DNA of 11,170 nucleotides from an uncultured Eubacteriales bacterium (GTDB taxonomy: Bacteria > Bacillota > Clostridia > Oscillospirales > Acutalibacteraceae): positions 1 through 11,170 of the forward strand of contig ONVG01000032.1 of the NCBI GenBank assembly GCA_900321195.1. Reading direction: 5' to 3'. Shown here one piece after another: positions 8,501 through 11,170 of the stretch. The stretch's first letter is position 1; every line of letters begins with the position of its first letter. The translations under genes were made by a program, and so were the position numbers. The notes under the pieces were generated by a model. That model searched no databases. It was not told the origin of the DNA and was given only the letters and a program-made list of their open reading frames with translations.

Positions 8501-11170
8501 GTTGATGAGCAGACGGAGGCAGTGCTTGAAGCGGTCAACAATATTCCTCATGATTATGAGGTGACTGATATAGTAACGCTTTTCCGCCGTCAGGTTGAGA
8601 AAACGCCGGATAATATCGCAGTTGTCTATCTTGACCGCTCCTATACTTACAGGGAGGTTGACCGCATAACCGAGAATATTGCCTCATTCCTTAAAAACAA
8701 GGGAATAGGAAAAAATCAGGCGGTTTCTGTTATTATCCCAAGATGTGAGTATATGCCGATAGCCGCTCTGGGTGTACTTAAATCAGGAGCAGGCTATGAG
8801 CCGCTTGATCCGAGTTATCCTTCCGAGCGTCTTGAATTCATGATAAAGGATGCCGATGCAAAATATCTTATCGCTGAACGCAGTCTTATGGAAAAGCTTC
8901 CGAATTACACCGGACCGGTTCTTTATACCGATGAGATACCGTCACTTCCGGATGCTGAAAGGACAGCAGAAAATCCCTCTCCGGACGACCTGTTTATTCT
9001 GCTTTATACATCAGGCTCTACCGGTGTTCCCAAGGGTGTAATGTTAGAGCACCATAATTTGTGCGATTTCTGTGATATGTATATAAGAGAACAGAATTAT
9101 AATGAAAACAGCCGTGCTTCGGGATATGCAAGCTATGGCTTTGACGCTCATATGATAGATATGTATCCTGTACTTCTCTCAGGTGGTCAGCTCCATATCA
9201 TAGACGAGGAGATACGTCTTGACCTTGTTGCGATAAAGGACTATTTCTATGCCAATAAGATCACACACGCCTTTATGACAACTCAGGTGGGAAGACAGTA
9301 TGCCGATCTGTTCCCGGATGCCGAGTATCCTCATGTTCTTATTGTAGGCGGAGAAAAGCTTGTGCCTGTTGCTGCTCCCCGGTTCCGTCTAATCAATGCT
9401 TACGGTCCTACCGAGTGTACCATTTGTACGCATATTTATATTGTTGATAAGCTGTACAGGCGTGTTCCGCTCGGTCAGCAGAACTGCAATATGAAGCAGT
9501 ATGTTGTTGACAGGAATATGAACCGTCTGCCGTTTGGTATTCCTGGAGAGCTTGTAGTTGCCGGTCATCAGGTCAGCAGAGGATATCTGAACCGTCCTGA
9601 AAAGACCGCAGAAGTATTCATCCGCAACCCGTTCTCGGATGAACCCGGATATGAAAAAGCTTACCGGACGGGAGATATTGTCCGTATTCTCAGGGGAGGA
9701 ATTATGGACTTCATCGGAAGGAACGACGGACAGGTCAAGATCAGAGGCTTCCGAATCGAGCTGACTGAGGTCGAGGGCATTATCCGTAAATTCCCCGGCA
9801 TAAAGGACGCTACTGTTCAGGCGTTTGACGAAACAGGCGGCGGCAAGTATATTGCGGCTTACGTTGTTTCTGATGAGCCGGTGAACATAGACGCGCTTGC
9901 GGAATTCATCAAAAAAGATAAGCCTGTGTATATGGTTCCGGCGGTTACGATGCAGATAGACCATATTCCTCTGAATCAGAATCAGAAAGTCAATAAGCGT
10001 GCTTTGCCAAAGCCGGAAAAGAAGGCCGAAAACACAGTACCGCCGCAGAATGAGACTCAGAAAACCATCTTCGACTGCATTGCAAATGTCATCGGTACTA
10101 CTGCCTTCGGTATCACAAACGATATATTCGACGCAGGACTTACCTCGATCGGAGCTATCAAGCTGAATGTTATGCTTTCTAAAGCATTTGATGTTCCCGT
10201 TACCATCAAGGATCTTCGTGAACACAACACAATCCGCTCTCTTGAAACATTCTTTGCAGAAAGCGGATCTGCGGAGACCTTCGGGCTGCAGGACGATTAC
10301 CCGATCACGCAGACTCAGAGCGGCATTTTTGTTGAATGTGTTGCTAATCCCGATTCTACCACATATAATATTCCCTTCCTGTTAAAGCGTTCGGATGAGT
10401 TCGATACCGATAAGCTGAAGGCTGCAGCCGAAGCTATGATAAACGCTCATCCGTATGTAAAAACGGAGCTGTTCCCGAATGACAGCGGAGATATCCGTGC
10501 GCGGAGAAACGACAGCGCGGCTCCTGTTGTCGAGCTGATAGAAACAGACAGGCTGCCCGATGATATTGTTCAGCCATTTGAGCTTGTTGGCAGCCGTTTG
10601 TATCGCATAAAGATATACAGAACTAAAGAGGGCAATTATCTTTATCTTGAATTCCACCATATAATCTGTGACGGAACGAGTGAAGCTGTAATAATTGAGG
10701 ATATAAATGCAGCCTATGGCGGAGCTGTGCTTGAAACAGAGAGCTACACCGGCTTTGAGGCAGCTTTAGCGGAGGAAAAGGCTCGCAGCAGTGACAGCTA
10801 TGAAAAGGCAAAGGCATATTATGACAAGCTTTTCAATGGAGCGGATTCCGATTTCCTGCCCTCAAGAGATGTGGAAGGAAAGGAAAAATCCTCCGGACAG
10901 TTTAAAGTACCGTCAACTATCGACCTTTCCTCAATAAAAGCATGGTGCGAAAAGCAGGGAGTTACTCTGAATGCGTTCTTCAATTCGGTATTCGCATTCG
11001 TTCTTGCAAAATACAATTACAAGACCGAAGCAGTTTATACGACTATATATAACGGCAGAAACGATTCACGGCTTTCGCGCTCTGTTACCATGCTTGTAAA
11101 GACCTTCCCTGTTTACTGCTCACTGGAGGGTGATGTAAGAATATCCGAGCTTGTAAAAGCGACCGGAGAA
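2519..11170 (+). CDS. Multimodular nonribosomal peptide synthetase, 3' end beyond window
   Basis: One unbroken frame of 2884 codons, still open at the right edge. Domain order by residue: A1 8-470, T1 482-552, C1 562-985, A2 995-1490, T2 1497-1570, C2 1580-2000, A3 2010-2500, T3 2510-2581, C3 2592 to the edge. Each A domain selects and adenylates one building block, each T domain holds it as a thioester on phosphopantetheine, and each C domain joins it to the growing chain. The protein starts directly with A1, so the first module is a loading module. C3 implies at least one further step outside the window. No epimerisation, methylation, reductase or thioesterase domain is present here. The PPTase gene just upstream is the probable activator. 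I saw no frameshift or internal stop. The product is a small peptide of unknown identity. Confidence 0.98.
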   Translation, partial: MSLLTTCLCQVFERHSDKILLTDNFSGRSLTGKELLDHSGRIAAALNAKGAGRGSIVPIILPRCLDYVAAEIGSLRAGCGYAPILPEYPQDRIDYIINDCKASVIIDEAFIREAEKYEPITENVETTEDDISYLIYTSGSTGNPKGVIHTHRSFYDSLERDQIMCRMREDDKTLGMVSFSFAWSVAEVYDTLIVGASLVILNTEERKDLNYVRNAIRENGITVMYINPNMLKRLDIHDSTLRVVKTAGERLADFYTDEYQIVNIFGTSETYCALAFHLDKAYDNTPIGKAYHNCRVVLLDDNGKEVPPGEEGEICICGHLAKGYMNLPEQTAKVFEKDPFSDDENSVLYHTSDMGRLLSDGSVLYVNRKDWMVKINGQRVETGEIEVRLVTDHPEIETAVVKAFENEYGLTYLAAYYQLKKGMKLSAGEIEASLRKKLPDYMIPRFFVETESFPLNPNGKLDRKAIKPPMAASFKEEYAAPETENERKLCAAFEKLLKCGQVGVNDNFFALGGDSLLAMTLQADSGISGLSSEMIFKGKTPKGIAEMLEKAGTQVFSEKALLAEYPLSPFETGMYLEQKLNPESRMYNLIGYYQVSGAQAQQIKEAVEDIFRSHEAFHSVYREKDGRLMRVLVDEIPSVTIQQTDDISSVKELAEALDKTYDLSGGIPVSAVVFTDGEKSVLALLYHHIMFDGGSDVIFSRELIARLSGITPASDSFDLSGASLEDKEAEYRSGLEKYRILFADGVPVTELPLKGTRPRVHPESDTDHFFEIGGDMLKELKQAARRKSVTVFDLLLSAYSMTAAKYTVSDDIVISVPVNTRNGNTHNTIGMFVNNALLRLKPVRTKMTDEYISEVKEAVSEYIKETSCPFDRLVSEFSGSRDESRSLLSDLGINYIPVQNSFSENGVTLNTSYRLQPSGKDINLVMQVGADKINCYLQYSSELFDDTVIGNFIDQFRSTAEMLCGDQSVTIRQALDLPALQKKVLKRFSSTADAEIPVVLLHKLFEKSANENADKTALIAKDKTLTYRELNESANIAAHNLIDMGIKTGDSIVLLLPRESCFFSCMFGVNKAGAAFIPCDPQYPADRIRSIIEDSGAKCIITTADKLADYAAYNAIDVSSVITGENTSEPDVNVSGDDLAYMIYTSGSTGKPKGVMLRHIGICNYLMPHPANTHIHFLKNNTETYLSVTTVSFDMSFKEHTAALCNGKTLVFASEDEMNDPRLLAGLMKKYGVDCMNATPSRLQQYMEYEPFRNELAKCRLVMSGGEGYPISLRNAIMACSSGIRIVNTYGPTEITVSCNAADLTDAEYVTIGRPLLNYSEIIVDKYGDTAPFGVTGELYVGGVGVAKGYRNLPEKTADAFVEYNGQRMYRTGDYAKFDKNGDVFILGRLDSQVKLRGLRIELSEIEELIAAQPHIKKAAVIIRSLGGQDNLCAYFTADTKIDIDALRDELKKHLTHYMVPAAYMQMDEMPVTPNGKTDIKRLPDLTIDEKTATPPQNEMQQRIFDIASEVLGNKDFGIETELFAAGLTSLNSVSFSIKLSDAFGVNVQIRDLRDNDTVKKLESFITALSSDSPEEFEIFDDYSITQTQEGIFFETTSHPDSTIYNIPALLKLGNGIEISRLKSAIAKAVNAHPYLMTEMFIDSKGDIRQRRSGRSFDESEIKEICCASVEEIASGLVKPFEMENEKLYRFSIIISESGKYLFFDIHHIIFDGESKKILLRDITSAYNGEELTPEKYSGYEAALTEKKLRSSAHYKASKKFYTDLLDGVDSDCLPIGDILSDDQQRDSGVLNRMGKDNIAAIIRAYCAENNVSENAFCTAVFGWLLGKYCGREEDAVFATINSGRNDPRFRDSISMFVRTYPVCCKLDSTCVADYIGNVGKQLADSLQYDVYSFAEISHDLGITADVLFVYQSTMTNGSVFDFCGDKAEDVPLVFEEEKAKLEFIIYPDGDRLRYHISYDNEAFTEGFMEDMLETYERALVEFARKENTNDVRLVDEQTEAVLEAVNNIPHDYEVTDIVTLFRRQVEKTPDNIAVVYLDRSYTYREVDRITENIASFLKNKGIGKNQAVSVIIPRCEYMPIAALGVLKSGAGYEPLDPSYPSERLEFMIKDADAKYLIAERSLMEKLPNYTGPVLYTDEIPSLPDAERTAENPSPDDLFILLYTSGSTGVPKGVMLEHHNLCDFCDMYIREQNYNENSRASGYASYGFDAHMIDMYPVLLSGGQLHIIDEEIRLDLVAIKDYFYANKITHAFMTTQVGRQYADLFPDAEYPHVLIVGGEKLVPVAAPRFRLINAYGPTECTICTHIYIVDKLYRRVPLGQQNCNMKQYVVDRNMNRLPFGIPGELVVAGHQVSRGYLNRPEKTAEVFIRNPFSDEPGYEKAYRTGDIVRILRGGIMDFIGRNDGQVKIRGFRIELTEVEGIIRKFPGIKDATVQAFDETGGGKYIAAYVVSDEPVNIDALAEFIKKDKPVYMVPAVTMQIDHIPLNQNQKVNKRALPKPEKKAENTVPPQNETQKTIFDCIANVIGTTAFGITNDIFDAGLTSIGAIKLNVMLSKAFDVPVTIKDLREHNTIRSLETFFAESGSAETFGLQDDYPITQTQSGIFVECVANPDSTTYNIPFLLKRSDEFDTDKLKAAAEAMINAHPYVKTELFPNDSGDIRARRNDSAAPVVELIETDRLPDDIVQPFELVGSRLYRIKIYRTKEGNYLYLEFHHIICDGTSEAVIIEDINAAYGGAVLETESYTGFEAALAEEKARSSDSYEKAKAYYDKLFNGADSDFLPSRDVEGKEKSSGQFKVPSTIDLSSIKAWCEKQGVTLNAFFNSVFAFVLAKYNYKTEAVYTTIYNGRNDSRLSRSVTMLVKTFPVYCSLEGDVRISELVKATGE
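2540..3928 (+). other. NRPS adenylation domain A1 (loading), unusual pocket
   Basis: Residues about 8-470. The ATP-binding core is YTSGSTGNPKG (136-146), the ribose-binding Asp is 353 within YHTSD, and the catalytic lysine is Lys460 in NPNGK. Sequences diverge from the other two A domains: FGTSET replaces YGPTE (265-270), and NRKDWMVKINGQR replaces the usual GRxDxQVKIRGxR. By hand alignment with GrsA PheA, the pocket residues are Ala182, Trp183, Ala186, Tyr225, Lys245, Ala247, Ile264, Cys272 and Ala273 (AWAYKAICA). The first position is normally Asp and holds the substrate amino group; it is Ala here. The substrate is unassigned. Confidence 0.9.
3962..4174 (+). other. NRPS carrier domain T1
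   Basis: Residues about 482-552. DNFFALGGDSL (506-516) is the classical carrier motif, and Ser515 (bases 4061-4063) is the phosphopantetheine attachment site. The GGDSL form differs from the AGLTS form of T2 and T3, in line with module 1 having a different origin. Confidence 0.95.
4202..5473 (+). other. NRPS condensation domain C1
   Basis: Residues about 562-985. Motifs in order: YPLSPFETGMYLE (565-577), SHEAF (613-617), the catalytic YHHIMFDGG (686-694) with His688 as the general base, and IGMFVNN further on. It joins the unit on T1 to the unit loaded by A2. It is clearly different from C2 and C3 and is nearer the classical C pattern. Confidence 0.93.
5501..6988 (+). other. NRPS adenylation domain A2
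   Basis: Residues about 995-1490, full length. YTSGSTGKPKG (1144-1154), YGPTE (1290-1294), YRTGD, GRLDSQVKLRG and catalytic Lys1477 in TPNGK are all present. The pocket by hand alignment is Asp1194, Met1195, Lys1198, Asn1237, Met1263, Gly1265, Thr1289, Val1297, Ser1298 (DMKNMGTVS). Asp1194 fits an alpha-amino acid substrate. Lys at the third position could hold an acidic or polar side chain, but I do not recognise the code. Confidence 0.95.
7007..7228 (+). other. NRPS carrier domain T2
   Basis: Residues about 1497-1570. The motif is TELFAAGLTSL (1521-1531), with Ser1530 as the attachment site. It is closely similar to T3, starting with the same PPQNE linker. Confidence 0.93.
7256..8518 (+). 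other. NRPS condensation domain C2
   Basis: Residues about 1580-2000. It opens with YSITQTQEGIF, carries NAHP (1631-1634) where the classical C domain has RHE, the active HHIIFDG (1707-1713), and SMFVRTYPV in place of the IGxFVN segment. The active-site histidine and aspartate are intact, so it should be functional. It should add the A3 unit to the chain on T2. Confidence 0.92.
8546..10018 (+). other. NRPS adenylation domain A3, Phe-like pocket
   Basis: Residues about 2010-2500. YTSGSTGVPKG (2163-2173), YGPTE (2295-2299), YRTGD and GRNDGQVKIRG are present. The catalytic lysine is Lys2490, in NQNQK rather than NGK. Pocket by hand alignment: Asp2209, Ala2210, Ile2213, Phe2252, Ile2275, Gly2277, Ala2294, Ile2302, Cys2303 (DAIFIGAIC). 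Six of nine positions equal the GrsA Phe code (DAWTIAAIC), so a large hydrophobic or aromatic amino acid is the best guess. Confidence 0.95.
10046..10261 (+). other. NRPS carrier domain T3
   Basis: Residues about 2510-2581. The motif is NDIFDAGLTSI, with Ser2543 as the attachment site. It begins with the PPQNE linker also seen before T2. Confidence 0.93.
10292..11170 (+). other. NRPS condensation domain C3, truncated by window edge
   Basis: Residues 2592-2884 are visible. YPITQTQSGIF, NAHP (2642-2645), HHIICDG (2713-2719) and TMLVKTFPV follow the C2 pattern closely. What follows C3 is outside the window; a fourth A-T pair, or a terminal cyclising role, are both possible. Confidence 0.92.

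Noticed and set aside
7256..8518. C2 as an epimerisation domain
   Set aside because: Its position between T2 and A3, its length and its close match to C3 fit an ordinary condensation domain; no separate C domain follows it before A3.
9389..10225. A 278-codon minus-strand open frame opposite A3/T3 (others at 5270-6046 and 6104-6763)
   Set aside because: They lie wholly antisense to confirmed NRPS domains, have no recognisable motifs and low-complexity composition, and arise from codon bias of the plus-strand gene.

Overview
The window looks like a chromosomal segment of a Gram-positive gut or rumen Clostridia, most plausibly Ruminococcus-like. The grounds are a mid GC content, strong AAGGAGG-type ribosome binding sites, sigma-A-like promoters and the style of its NRPS modules. 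The taxonomic call is inference; the gene calls below rest on motifs read from the translation.

Layout: positions 1-1266 (minus strand) hold most of a CLC-family anion channel or transporter gene whose 3' end lies before the window. A divergent intergenic region (1267-1611) carries one good promoter in each direction and a possible folded leader RNA. An Sfp-type 4'-phosphopantetheinyl transferase (PPTase) gene follows at 1612-2328 (plus). A 190-base gap (2329-2518) holds a stem-loop that includes the PPTase stop codon, a candidate promoter, an A-rich stretch with a 12-base tandem repeat, and a possible 43-codon basic small ORF that ends just before a textbook ribosome binding site. From 2519 to the end of the window, one uninterrupted frame of 2884 codons encodes a nonribosomal peptide synthetase (NRPS) that is still open at the right edge.

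The NRPS reads A1-T1 / C1-A2-T2 / C2-A3-T3 / C3... It starts directly with an adenylation domain, so module 1 is a loading module, and C3 shows that at least one more step follows. All three adenylation domains keep the ATP-binding core and a catalytic lysine, all three carrier domains keep the serine that receives phosphopantetheine, and all three condensation domains keep HHxxxDG. The adjacent PPTase is the obvious candidate to install phosphopantetheine on those serines, so 1612-11170 reads as a biosynthetic locus for a small peptide of at least three, probably four or more, building blocks.

The most unusual point is A1. The aspartate that normally anchors the alpha-amino group of the substrate (Asp235 in GrsA PheA numbering) is replaced by alanine, so the starter unit may not be an ordinary alpha-amino acid. 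The CLC gene is divergent and probably unrelated to the peptide pathway, but its ion-pathway motifs are also unusual.
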